The translations under genes and the position numbers were made by a program. Below, in pieces: positions 1 to 7,547 of a stretch of 38,742 nt of DNA; the first letter of the stretch is position 1, and every line of letters starts with the position of its first letter. This DNA comes from an uncultured Burkholderiales bacterium (lineage in GTDB: Bacteria; Pseudomonadota; Gammaproteobacteria; Burkholderiales; Burkholderiaceae_C): NCBI GenBank assembly GCA_937871935.1, contig CALMQI010000196.1, positions 1-38,742 on the forward strand. The letters are read 5' to 3'. The notes under the pieces were generated by a model. The model had not been told where the DNA came from. It saw only the letters and a program-made list of their open reading frames with translations, and searched no databases.

Positions 1-152
1 CGGAGCCCTCGCCACAGGCGAGGGCCGACCCAGTATGAGCCCCGGGCGGGTACCGCCTGCCGCGATGCGCAGTACTCGGTCCAAGAGCGGCATTCGCGAA
101 CGACCGCAACGGGCCGGCAGCCGGCGTTCGTCAGCACGATGGTCGTGTGCCA
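1..152. other. unassigned leader before livG
   Basis: No gene can be assigned here. One + frame stays open from base 1 to a TGA at 154-156 that overlaps the livG ATG. Its translation is rich in Arg and has no membrane segments, so it does not look like the end of the LivM permease expected upstream. Bases 5-25 form a perfect hairpin, GCCCTCGCC-ACA-GGCGAGGGC. The stretch is probably intergenic DNA or the extreme 3' end of a gene lying outside the window. Confidence 0.4.
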
Positions 153-962
153 ATGAACGACACGACCGTGCTGTTGGCTGTCCGCGACCTCAGCGTGCGC
201 TTCGGCGGCGTGCTGGCCGTCAACAAGGTCAGCTTCGAAGTCCGCAAAGGCGAGGTGTTCACGCTGATCGGGCCCAACGGCGCCGGCAAGACGACAGTGT
301 TCAACCTGATCAGCCGCATCTACAACCCGACCGGCGGCACGCTGGAGTTCGAGGGGCGGCGCCTCAACGACCTGCCGCCGCACCAGATCGCCAAGCTGGG
401 CATTGCACGCACGTTCCAGAACATCGAGCTGTTCGAGCATGCTTCGGTGCTGCAGAACCTGCTGATCGGGCACCACGTGCACCAGGCCAGTGGTGTCTGG
501 CACAACCTGCTCTTCACGCCGACGGCACGGCGGGCCGAACGCGAGGCGCGCACACGAGCCGAGCAGGTGATCGAGCTGCTCGACCTGCAGCACCACCGCG
601 ACGCGATGGTGCATGGGTTGCCGTACGGCGTGCGCAAGGTGGTGGAGGTGGCGCGTGCGCTGTGCATGAGCCCGAAGCTGCTGCTGCTCGACGAGCCGTC
701 GTCGGGGCTGAACGTCGAGGAAACCGAGGACATGGCCTGGTGGATCCGCGACATCCGCAAGGAACTCGGCATCACGGTGCTGATGGTCGAGCACGACATG
801 AGCCTGGTGTCGCGCGTGTCCGACCGCGTGCTGGCGATGAATCAGGGCGAGGTGCTCGCGCTCGGCACGCCGGCCGAGGTGCAGGCGCACCCGGGCGTGA
901 TCGAGGCCTACCTCGGCTCCACCGACGACATGTCGGCGCTGCGTCGAAGGGCTGCGGCGTGA
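153..962 (+). CDS. livG: ABC importer ATPase, LivG type
   Basis: This is a 269-residue ATP-binding subunit of a branched-chain amino acid-type ABC importer, acting at the cytoplasmic face of the inner membrane. Walker A (GPNGAGKTT) is at residues 40-48. The signature region reads [15 protein letters not shown] rather than LSGGQ, as is common in LivG, and is followed by Walker [12 protein letters not shown] and the switch His in MVEHDM. ATG at 153 is chosen over an in-frame GTG at 147 because family proteins start close to the first beta strand. The TGA overlaps the GTG start of the livF gene (GTGA, 959-962), so the two are translationally coupled. The permease and binding-protein genes are not in the window, so the substrate cannot be deduced; amino acids, acyl or aromatic acids are all possible. 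Confidence 0.9.
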   Translation: MNDTTVLLAVRDLSVRFGGVLAVNKVSFEVRKGEVFTLIGPNGAGKTTVFNLISRIYNPTGGTLEFEGRRLNDLPPHQIAKLGIARTFQNIELFEHASVLQNLLIGHHVHQASGVWHNLLFTPTARRAEREARTRAEQVIELLDLQHHRDAMVHGLPYGVRKVVEVARALCMSPKLLLLDEPSSGLNVEETEDMAWWIRDIRKELGITVLMVEHDMSLVSRVSDRVLAMNQGEVLALGTPAEVQAHPGVIEAYLGSTDDMSALRRRAAA

Positions 963-1753
963 GCGACGTGACGACGACGACGGCCGACGAGCTGCTGGTG
1001 CTCGCCAACGTCGAGAGCGCCTACGGCCCGATCCGTGCCATCCGCGGCGTCAGCCTCAAGGTGCGCAAGGGCGAGATCGCCACCGTGCTCGGCAGCAACG
1101 GCGCCGGCAAGTCGACGATCCTGAAGACGATCTCCGGCGTGCTCGATCCCAACCGCGGCAGCGTTCACTTCAAGGGTGAGGACATCACCGCGCACGATCC
1201 GGCCGACATCGTGCGCCGCGGCCTCGTGCACGTGCCCGAGGGGCGCGAGGTGTTTCCGCTGCTGTCGGTGCGCGAGAACCTGCTGATGGGCGGCTACACG
1301 CGCCGCGACCGCGACGGACTGCAGCGCGACCTGGAGCTCGTGTACACCTACTTCCCGATCCTGCGCGAGCGCGAGAAGCAGGACGCCGGGTTGCTGTCCG
1401 GTGGCCAGCAGCAGATGCTGGCGATCAGCCGCGCGCTGATGGGCGCGCCCGAGCTGGTGCTGCTCGACGAGCCGAGCCTGGGCCTGAGCCCCAAGCTCAC
1501 GCGCGAGATCTTCGAGATCGTCGTGCGCATCAACCGCGAGCGCGGCACGACCATCCTGCTGGTCGAACAGAACGCCAACATGGCGCTCAACGTGGCCGAC
1601 TACGGCTACGTGCTCGAGAACGGCCGCATCGTCATGGAAGACCGCTGCGAGGTGCTGCGCGAGAAGGACGACATCCGCGAGTTCTACCTCGGCATGAAGG
1701 AAGTCGGCGTGCGCGGCGAGCGGCGCTGGAAGAAGAAGAAGATGTGGCGCTGA
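959..1753 (+). CDS. livF: ABC importer ATPase, LivF type
   Basis: Second ATPase (264 residues) of the same importer, expected to pair with LivG as a heterodimer. Walker A GSNGAGKST lies at residues 45-53, the signature is LSGGQQQ, Walker B is LVLLDEPSLGL, and LVEQN carries Gln in the switch position, which is typical of LivF. The GTG start at 959 overlaps the livG stop by four bases. The frame is open far upstream, but that extension is only a shadow of livG. The C-terminus is a short basic tail (RRWKKKKMWR). I recall similar tails in LivF proteins from betaproteobacterial clusters that also encode acyl-CoA ligases, so an organic-acid substrate is possible; this is an inference only. Confidence 0.9.
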   Translation: MSDVTTTTADELLVLANVESAYGPIRAIRGVSLKVRKGEIATVLGSNGAGKSTILKTISGVLDPNRGSVHFKGEDITAHDPADIVRRGLVHVPEGREVFPLLSVRENLLMGGYTRRDRDGLQRDLELVYTYFPILREREKQDAGLLSGGQQQMLAISRALMGAPELVLLDEPSLGLSPKLTREIFEIVVRINRERGTTILLVEQNANMALNVADYGYVLENGRIVMEDRCEVLREKDDIREFYLGMKEVGVRGERRWKKKKMWR

Positions 1754-1924
1754 GCCCGCGCGGCCGACGTCGTGCAAGCGGCGAGGGCCGCGTCTTCAGG
1801 TCCGCTTCAGGTTCCGTCTAGGGGACGACGCATTTTGCGTCTTCGTCGAAACACGGCTTGACGAGCGACAAGTTGCGTGGCGTCGCGACGGATCAGAGTC
1901 GACGCACCCCAACTGGAGAAAAGC

Positions 1925-2638
1925 ATGATGCTTAAGCACTTTGCTCGTCGTGTGGCGCTGATTGGCGTCGCGGCGCTGTCCCTCGTCGCAGGTGCTGCCG
2001 CCGTCGCGGCAGAGACCGAATCGGCCGTCGCGCGCGGCGGCCGGCTGTACGACAAGTGGTTCGCCGAGAACAAGGCCGCCAAGCCCGCTGCGGATCATCC
2101 CGGCTACACGGTGAAGGATGGCAAGTACGGCAAGGACGCTTCGTGGCGCTGCAAGGAGTGCCACGGCTGGGACTATCGCGGCAAGGACGGTGCCTATGCC
2201 AAGGGCGGCCACGCCACCGGCATCAAGGGCATCCAGGGCGCCGCCGGCAAGGACCCGGCCGCCATCGCGGCACTGTTGCGCGACAAGACGCACGGCTACA
2301 GCGAAGCGCAGCTGAGTGCCAAGGATGCCGGTGACCTGGCGCTCTTCGTCTCCAAGGGGCAGATCGACATGACGCGCTACCTGGACGCCGCCAACAAGGC
2401 CAAGGGCAATGCCGGCAAGGGCGAGGTGTACTTCAACACCCTGTGTGCCGGCTGCCACGGCGTCGACGGCAAGAAGCTCAAGGACGCGCCGCCGCTCGGC
2501 TCGGTGGCCGACAACGGTGCCGAGATGCTGCACAAGATCATCAACGGCCAGCCGGCCGAGGCCATGCCGGCGCTGCGTGCGCTCGACCATCAGATCGCGG
2601 CCGACATCGCGGTGCACCTGGTCAGTCTGCCGAAATGA
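1925..2638 (+). CDS. periplasmic diheme cytochrome c
   Basis: A 237-residue exported c-type cytochrome. A hydrophobic signal peptide occupies residues 1-29 and ends in AVAA before ETES. Two heme-binding motifs are visible: CKECH at 76-80 in an N-terminal domain containing [12 protein letters not shown], and CAGCH at 174-178 in an ordinary class I cytochrome c domain with a Met-containing loop (AEAMPALR). ATG at 1925 is chosen because GGAG at 1915-1918 is correctly spaced; ATG at 1928 is also possible. The stop overlaps the start of the next gene (ATGA, 2635-2638), a tetraheme NapC-type protein. The pair therefore probably forms one route from the quinol pool to periplasmic acceptors. The terminal acceptor is not encoded nearby. 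Confidence 0.88.
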   Translation: MMLKHFARRVALIGVAALSLVAGAAAVAAETESAVARGGRLYDKWFAENKAAKPAADHPGYTVKDGKYGKDASWRCKECHGWDYRGKDGAYAKGGHATGIKGIQGAAGKDPAAIAALLRDKTHGYSEAQLSAKDAGDLALFVSKGQIDMTRYLDAANKAKGNAGKGEVYFNTLCAGCHGVDGKKLKDAPPLGSVADNGAEMLHKIINGQPAEAMPALRALDHQIAADIAVHLVSLPK

Positions 2639-3168
2639 GGTCCGGCGCGCGCGGTGTGATCGGGTTGGTGCTGGTGGGTGCGCTGGGCGGCGTGCTGTTC
2701 TGGGGCGCGTTCAACACGGCGATGGAGGCCACCAACACGATGGAGTTCTGCACCTCGTGCCACGAGATGCGCGACAACGTGTACGCCGAGTACCGCAAGA
2801 GCGCGCACTACAGCAACCCCTCCGGCGTGCGTGCGGTCTGCTCGGATTGCCATGTGCCCAAGGAGTGGACGGCCAAGTTGTGGCGCAAGATCCAGGCGAC
2901 CAACGAGCTGTTCCATCACCTGCGCGGCACGATCGACACGCCGGAGAAGTTCAACGAGCGGCGCGCGCAGTTGGCCGAGCATGTCTGGGCCACGATGAAG
3001 GCGAACGATTCGCGTGAATGCCGCAACTGCCACAGCTGGGAAGCGATGGACTTCCACAAGCAGACGCAGCGCTCGCGCGAGAAGATGGAGGAGGGCCGTG
3101 CCAAGGGCCAGACCTGCATCGAGTGCCACAAGGGCGTGGCCCATACGCTGCCACGTCGCGACGACTGA
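2635..3168 (+). CDS. NapC/NirT-family tetraheme cytochrome c
   Basis: A 177-residue membrane-anchored tetraheme cytochrome of the NapC/NirT/CymA family, which oxidises quinol in the inner membrane and passes electrons to periplasmic partners. One N-terminal membrane anchor (about residues 7-27) is followed by heme motifs CTSCH (39-43), CSDCH (69-73), CRNCH (129-133) and CIECH (161-165). The spacing and the flanking [11 protein letters not shown] and [10 protein letters not shown] are typical of the family. Length is close to the usual 180-200. ATG at 2635 overlaps the TGA of the diheme cytochrome, indicating coupled translation. No nap, nir, tor or dms catalytic subunit is within reach, so the family name should not be read as nitrate reduction. 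Confidence 0.92.
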   Translation: MRSGARGVIGLVLVGALGGVLFWGAFNTAMEATNTMEFCTSCHEMRDNVYAEYRKSAHYSNPSGVRAVCSDCHVPKEWTAKLWRKIQATNELFHHLRGTIDTPEKFNERRAQLAEHVWATMKANDSRECRNCHSWEAMDFHKQTQRSREKMEEGRAKGQTCIECHKGVAHTLPRRDD

Positions 3169-3261
3169 GGGCTGCCGATGAACGGGTCTTGACGCGCACT
3201 GAAACACTTCCTTGCCTGCCCGGACTGTGTTTCGGCGCGCAAGGCGACTAAGGTTCGGCGC

Positions 3262-3675
3262 ATGGACAAGCCCAACCCCTCGAACGCTGCCGCGCTGATC
3301 ATGCCGTCACCGGCCCTGGCCAGCGTGGCACCGCTGGTGGCCGCCTTCTACGCCGATGCCCCGCACTCGCTGCGCGTGCGGCTGCTCGACCAGCTGCTGC
3401 GGCCGGTGGGTCCGCTGGCGCTCGGTGCCATCGCGGCGGGCGCGTTCGCCCGTCTGCTGCCGCCCGGCCACTGGACCGGGGCGCAGGTGCATCTCGAGGA
3501 CGCGATGCGCATCAGTGCCGCCCAGGTGTTCGAACTGGCGCGCTACCTCGAGCAGAAGTGCCCCGAGTGGCTGCTGCAGCTGCCTGAGCTGCTGCGCGAC
3601 AACCCGGTGGCGCTCGGCACCTTGAGCGGCGCGATGCTGATGGTGGCGCTGCGCGCGTGGCGACGCCGCGGCTGA
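3262..3675 (+). CDS. hypothetical protein, 137 aa
   Basis: I do not recognise this 137-residue protein. It has a hydrophobic stretch around residues 50-65 (GPLALGAIAAGAFARLL) and a second near the C-terminus (ALGTLSGAMLMVALRAW). Between them is an amphipathic part with the acidic-aromatic segment HLEDAMRISAAQVFELARYLEQK. It could be a small inner-membrane protein with two weak membrane segments. ATG at 3262 has no strong ribosome site; an in-frame ATG at 3301 is an alternative. It lies 93 bp after the NapC-type gene and 72 bp before the YkvA gene on the same strand. Codon use resembles its neighbours, so I take it as a real gene. Confidence 0.6.
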   Translation: MDKPNPSNAAALIMPSPALASVAPLVAAFYADAPHSLRVRLLDQLLRPVGPLALGAIAAGAFARLLPPGHWTGAQVHLEDAMRISAAQVFELARYLEQKCPEWLLQLPELLRDNPVALGTLSGAMLMVALRAWRRRG

Positions 3676-3747
3676 CTTGTCATCCGCCACGGCGGCCCCA
3701 CGTTCAGGGCTTCGGGCAGATCGGGATAGCCCGGCAGGAGCGTCACC

Positions 3748-4029
3748 ATGTGGAAACGGATCTCGGTTCTCTGGCTGGTGGTGAAAGGCGACGCGCGGCG
3801 TCTGTGGTTCGCGCTGCGCCATCCCGATGCACCGGGCTGGCTGAAGATCGGCACCGCCGGGGTGCTGCTCTACCTGCTGTCGCCGATCGACCTGATCCCC
3901 GAGGTGGTGCCGCTGCTCGGCGTGGTCGACGACATCGTGATCGTGCCGGCGGCGATTCGCTGGATGCTCAACCGGCTGCCGGCGCACATCCGCGAGCAGG
4001 CCGACGCGCGGGTCGGCACGGCACGCTGA
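3748..4029 (+). CDS. YkvA family (DUF1232) small membrane protein
   Basis: A 93-residue protein of the YkvA/DUF1232 family. The diagnostic core, YLLSPIDLIPEVVPLLGVVDD, runs through the middle of the protein and is a hydrophobic, probably membrane-embedded hairpin. AGGAG at 3736-3740 supports the ATG at 3748. The biochemical function of the family is unknown. The gene ends 25 bp from the convergent beta-propeller lipoprotein gene; a GACGGC-CCTC-GCCGTC hairpin sits in that gap. Confidence 0.85.
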   Translation: MWKRISVLWLVVKGDARRLWFALRHPDAPGWLKIGTAGVLLYLLSPIDLIPEVVPLLGVVDDIVIVPAAIRWMLNRLPAHIREQADARVGTAR

Positions 4030-4040
4030 AGGCGCGTGGC

Positions 4041-4056
4041 GACGGCCCTCGCCGTC
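4041..4056. terminator. hairpin between convergent genes
   Basis: GACGGC-CCTC-GCCGTC (stem 4041-4046 and 4051-4056) lies between the end of the YkvA gene and the stop codon of the convergent lipoprotein gene, with which it overlaps by two bases. There is no T run on either side. It is a weak bidirectional terminator candidate at best. Confidence 0.3.
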
Positions 4057-5674
4057 AGGGCTTGCCGATCGAGTGCAGCGTGGCGTTGTTGACCGCGTAG
4101 ACCCGGCCGTCGGGCCCGATCGCGGTCGGCGTGTACGACTGCAGGCGGCCGGGATTCAGCACGATCGACTCGGTGAAGCTGTTGCTCGGCAGGTGCCAGC
4201 GGTACAGCTGGCCGTCCTCGTTGTTGATCAGCACCGACTGCGTGGCGACGTCGACCGCCGCGGTGTTGATGCACCACTCCTTCACCCCGTCGGGCGGGTA
4301 TTCGGGGTCGGCGGTCGGGCCGAGCTGGGTGATCACTTCCTTCATCACGCGAATGGCATTGCCCGCGATCGGATCACCCTGCGATGACGACGGGTCGAGT
4401 ATCGCCACGCGGTTGCGCCCATCGCCGCCGGCGCCGCCACCGTAGTCGTTGTACTTGGTCAGCAGCAGATAGGTCGACGCGGTGGTGTACTGCGGCACCA
4501 TCGACGCCGGCACGACCGACACGGTGTCGTCCCAGCCGAACGAGCCCGGCGTGCGTGATTCGGTGAGCGCGCCGTTGAAATGCAGCAGCCAGCCGCGGAA
4601 GTGATGCCCCGGGGCGTTGGACTCGAGCACGCCGACGAACACGTCGCCGTCGAAGCCGACGGTGGGCGACGCGGTCGAGTCGTCGCTGACCCAGGCCGGT
4701 GCGCCGGTGGCCGGGTCGATCAGGTCGCGCAGGCTCTGCGTGTCCAGTGTCGTCGCACTCAACTGCAGCAGCCGGCCCGACGGTCGCGCGCCGGCCGAGT
4801 TGACCACCACGTAGACGAAGTCCTCGTCCTTCGACAATGCCGGTGCGCTGTTGGTCTGCGGCTTGACGAAGGTGGCACTGCCGCTGGCCAGCGTGGTGGC
4901 CACCCAGCTGCCGCCGCTGCCGCTGGCCGGGATGCGCGCGATGCCGCTGGACAGATCGGCCGGGTTGGCGCCGGTGACCTGGAAGCCGAAGAACAGGTTG
5001 CCGCGCATGTCCACGGTGATCGGCGTGTTGATGAACACCGTGGCGTCGTAGGTCGCGGGTGCCGCGGCATAGTCGAAGAAGGTGAACTCCCGCGTCGTAC
5101 CCGTGTCGGCATCGGGATCCTCGCGCACCAGCAGGCGTCCGCCAGACATCGGCATCACCAGCCGCGGCGGCCCGCCGGCGACCAGCGGCGGCGCCAGCAC
5201 CGGATTGAAGCTCGGGATCCAGCGGTGCGGCGGCAGCCGGTAGTCGCTGGCCAATATCCACTTGATGGATCCGTCATGGCCGTCGCGCGCCTCGACGCGG
5301 AAGGGCGGCGTGGCGCTGGCATCGGTGGCCGTCTTCACCGGCACCATCACGGTATTGCGGCCGGTGATCACCGGCGAGCCGTAGTGCGTGGACAACGCGC
5401 CATTGGCATTGAGCTGAGGCGCCAGGTCGACGGAGGTCTGCCAGTAGATGCACGACAGGCTCTGCGTGGGCAGCGTGATCTCGCCGAGCCCCGTGTGCTG
5501 TGCGTCCCGGCCGAATCCCCACCAGGCCGGCCCGTTCACCGCGACGGCCGGCGAAGCCGGGCACAGGTTGGCCACCACGGGCGGCGCCTCGCCGCCGCCT
5601 CCGCCGCCGCACGCCACCAGCGCTGCCAGCAGTCCCAGCGTGAGCGTCGCGTGGCAGGCGGCAGCGTGACGCAT
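4055..5674 (-). CDS. outer-membrane/periplasmic beta-propeller-like lipoprotein
   Basis: A 539-residue predicted lipoprotein. The signal peptide ends in a lipobox, ALVAC, with the modified Cys followed by six Gly residues as a flexible linker. The body contains repeated blade-like segments (DGSIKWILASDY, GNLFFGFQVTG, DGDVFVGVLESN, EDGQLYRWHLPS, DGRVYAVNNATL) reminiscent of PQQ-type or quinoprotein-like beta propellers. I see no enzyme active site. The ATG at 5674 lies 2 bp after the TAG of the upstream reductase gene, so translation is probably coupled. Role unknown: a binding or scaffold protein at the cell envelope is likely. The link to a cytoplasmic CoA-ester reductase is puzzling. Confidence 0.75.
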   Translation of the reverse strand: MRHAAACHATLTLGLLAALVACGGGGGGEAPPVVANLCPASPAVAVNGPAWWGFGRDAQHTGLGEITLPTQSLSCIYWQTSVDLAPQLNANGALSTHYGSPVITGRNTVMVPVKTATDASATPPFRVEARDGHDGSIKWILASDYRLPPHRWIPSFNPVLAPPLVAGGPPRLVMPMSGGRLLVREDPDADTGTTREFTFFDYAAAPATYDATVFINTPITVDMRGNLFFGFQVTGANPADLSSGIARIPASGSGGSWVATTLASGSATFVKPQTNSAPALSKDEDFVYVVVNSAGARPSGRLLQLSATTLDTQSLRDLIDPATGAPAWVSDDSTASPTVGFDGDVFVGVLESNAPGHHFRGWLLHFNGALTESRTPGSFGWDDTVSVVPASMVPQYTTASTYLLLTKYNDYGGGAGGDGRNRVAILDPSSSQGDPIAGNAIRVMKEVITQLGPTADPEYPPDGVKEWCINTAAVDVATQSVLINNEDGQLYRWHLPSNSFTESIVLNPGRLQSYTPTAIGPDGRVYAVNNATLHSIGKP

Positions 5675-5676
5675 GG

Positions 5677-6663
5677 CTAGCGCCGGGTGTTGACCACCGT
5701 GCGGCCGCGCACCTGGCCGTCGAGCAGCTTCGGCGCGAACGCGATCACCTCCGACAGGCCGATCTCCACCGTCATCGCCTGCAGTTTCTTCGCGTCGAGG
5801 TGACGCGCCATCAGCGCCCAGGCTTCGCGGCGCAGCTCGTTGGGTACCAGCACGCTGTTGATGCCGTACAGCGTGACGCCGCGCAGGATGAACGGCATCA
5901 CCGTGGTCGGAAAGTCGCCGCCCTGCGCCAGCCCGCAGGCCGACACCGCGCCGTAGAAGCGCGTCTGCGCACACACGTTGGCCAGCGTGTGGCTGCCCAC
6001 GGTGTCGACGGCACCGGCCCAGACCTCCTTCTGCAGCGGCTTGCCGGCCTGCGACAAGGTATTGCGGTCGATGATGCGCGCCGCGCCCAGGCCTTGCAGG
6101 TAGTCGGCTTCCTGCGGCCGGCCGGTCGATGCCACCACGGTGTAACCCAGCCCCGCCAGCAGCGCCACCGCGACCGAGCCGACACCGCCGGCCGCGCCGG
6201 TGACCAGCACCTCGCCGTCGCCGGCCTTCAGGCCATGACGCTGCAGCGCCATCACGCACAACGCGGCGGTGAAGCCGGCGGTGGCGATGGTCATCGCGCT
6301 CTTCGCGTCGAACGGCGCCGGGATGCGCAGCAGCCAGCCGGCATCGAGCCGCGCCTTCTGCGCCAGGCCGCCCCAGTGGTTCTCGCCCAGCCCCCAGCCG
6401 GTGACGACGACCTGGTCGCCCGGTTTCCAGTCGGCACTGCGGCTCGATTCCACCGTGCCGGCGAGGTCGATGCCGGGCACCAGCGGCCAGCTGCGCACCA
6501 CGGCACCGCGCCCGGTGATGGCCAGCGCGTCCTTGAAGTTGAGCGTCGAGTAGTCGACCGCCACCGTCACGTCGCGGTCGGGCAGGCGTGCGTCGTCGAG
6601 GTCGAGCAGCTCGGCGCGGGTCTTCTTCTCGTCGGTCTGGCTCAGCAGGATGGCCTTGAACAT
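5677..6663 (-). CDS. acuI: acrylyl-CoA reductase (NADPH), YhdH/AcuI family
   Basis: A 328-residue zinc-free medium-chain dehydrogenase/reductase of the YhdH/AcuI family, which reduces acrylyl-CoA to propionyl-CoA with NADPH. The N-terminal catalytic domain shows the family features YSTLNFKDALAITG and VPGIDLAGTVE. The Rossmann domain carries VTGAAGGVGSVAVALLAGLG at about residues 154-173. The C-terminal part includes GVTLYGINSV. AAGGAG precedes the ATG. The gene lies 15 bp after the BtuF-fold gene and 2 bp before the lipoprotein gene, forming a three-gene operon. Family assignment is strong; the exact substrate is inferred. The reductase could support detoxification of acrylyl-CoA formed in propionate, beta-alanine or dimethylsulfoniopropionate metabolism. 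Confidence 0.85.
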   Translation of the reverse strand: MFKAILLSQTDEKKTRAELLDLDDARLPDRDVTVAVDYSTLNFKDALAITGRGAVVRSWPLVPGIDLAGTVESSRSADWKPGDQVVVTGWGLGENHWGGLAQKARLDAGWLLRIPAPFDAKSAMTIATAGFTAALCVMALQRHGLKAGDGEVLVTGAAGGVGSVAVALLAGLGYTVVASTGRPQEADYLQGLGAARIIDRNTLSQAGKPLQKEVWAGAVDTVGSHTLANVCAQTRFYGAVSACGLAQGGDFPTTVMPFILRGVTLYGINSVLVPNELRREAWALMARHLDAKKLQAMTVEIGLSEVIAFAPKLLDGQVRGRTVVNTRR

Positions 6664-6678
6664 GTCGTGTCTCCTTCG

Positions 6679-7494
6679 TCAGGCGGGGCGCGCGGCGGCC
6701 CAGCGATGGATGATCGCATGCAGCGCATCGAGCCCGTCGGTCAGCGCGGCCGGACCGGGCTGCAGGATCAGCGGCGACTTCACCTCGTGCAGCTCGCCGT
6801 CGCGCACCGCGGGCACCTCGGCCCAGCCGGCGCGCGCGGCCACGCGCTCGGGCCGGAACTTCTTGCCGCACCACGAGCCGATCACGATGTCGGGCGCCGC
6901 GCGCACGATGTCCAGCGGATCGGCCACGATGCGCTCGCGCGCCAGGCTCGCGGCGGCGCGTTGCGGAAAGACGTCGTCACCACCGGCCACGTGGATCAAC
7001 TCGCTGACCCAGCGGATCGCACTGATCGGCGGGTCGTCCCATTCCTCGAAGTACACCCTGGGTCGACAGGGCAAGGACGATGCCGCGGCGCGCACCGTGT
7101 CGAGATGCCGGCGCAGCTGCGCCTCGTACCGCCGCGCGGCGTCGACCGCGCCGACCATCGCGCCCAGGCGCAGCACGTAGCCGAGGATCTCGTCGACCGA
7201 GCGATGGTTGGCGATCCACACCTCGACGCCGGCCTTGATGAGCGCGGCGGCGATGTCGGCCTGGATGTCGGAGAAGCCGATCGCGAGATCCGGCTTCAGC
7301 GCCAGGATGCGATCGATCTTCGCGCTGGTGAACGCGCTGACGCGCGGCTTCTCGTGTCGCGCCTGCTTCGGCCGCACGGTGAAGCCCGAGATGCCGACGA
7401 TGCGGTGCTGTTCGCCGAGCGCATACAGCACCTCCGTGGGCTCTTCGGTGAGGCAGACGATGCGCTCGGGCAGGGCGGGCATGGACGGGTTCAT
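6679..7494 (-). CDS. cobalamin/Fe3+-siderophore-binding fold protein, no signal peptide
   Basis: A 271-residue protein with the BtuF/TroA-like periplasmic binding-protein fold: PERIVCLTEEPTEVLYALG at the N-terminus, the conserved GISG, KPDLAIGFSD, and a C-terminal lobe with IRWVSELIHVAGG and IVIGSWCGKKF. Unlike BtuF it begins directly with the fold and has no signal peptide or lipobox, so it appears cytoplasmic. The start at 7494 has no good ribosome site; an in-frame ATG at 7482 is an alternative and also lacks a signal peptide. It leads the operon with acuI and the lipoprotein and is divergent from the CorA-like gene (53 bp gap). No BtuC/BtuD genes are nearby. The ligand (cobalamin by family resemblance) is inferred. 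Confidence 0.75.
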   Translation of the reverse strand: MNPSMPALPERIVCLTEEPTEVLYALGEQHRIVGISGFTVRPKQARHEKPRVSAFTSAKIDRILALKPDLAIGFSDIQADIAAALIKAGVEVWIANHRSVDEILGYVLRLGAMVGAVDAARRYEAQLRRHLDTVRAAASSLPCRPRVYFEEWDDPPISAIRWVSELIHVAGGDDVFPQRAAASLARERIVADPLDIVRAAPDIVIGSWCGKKFRPERVAARAGWAEVPAVRDGELHEVKSPLILQPGPAALTDGLDALHAIIHRWAAARPA

Positions 7495-7547
7495 GTGGCC
7501 GGCGTGTCGATTCGGGTGCCACGGCGCCAGACCCTACACTGCGCGCC

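Noticed and set aside
1..156. Possible LivM C-terminus in the frame ending ATGA with livG
   Set aside because: The translation is Arg-rich and lacks the hydrophobic segments of a permease; codon third positions are less GC-biased than the neighbours.
1827..1841. GACGCA-TTT-TGCGTC hairpin after livF as a terminator
   Set aside because: The stem is only 6 bp and no T run follows; it may be chance.
1858..1886. TTGACG as a -35 box before the diheme cytochrome gene
   Set aside because: No acceptable -10 hexamer lies 16-18 bp downstream (CGTCGC at 17 bp). The same holds for TTGACG at 3189-3194.
5675..6874. Upstream extension of the beta-propeller lipoprotein frame through acuI
   Set aside because: The extra 400 codons give an Arg-rich shadow of AcuI; a lipoprotein signal starts exactly at 5674.
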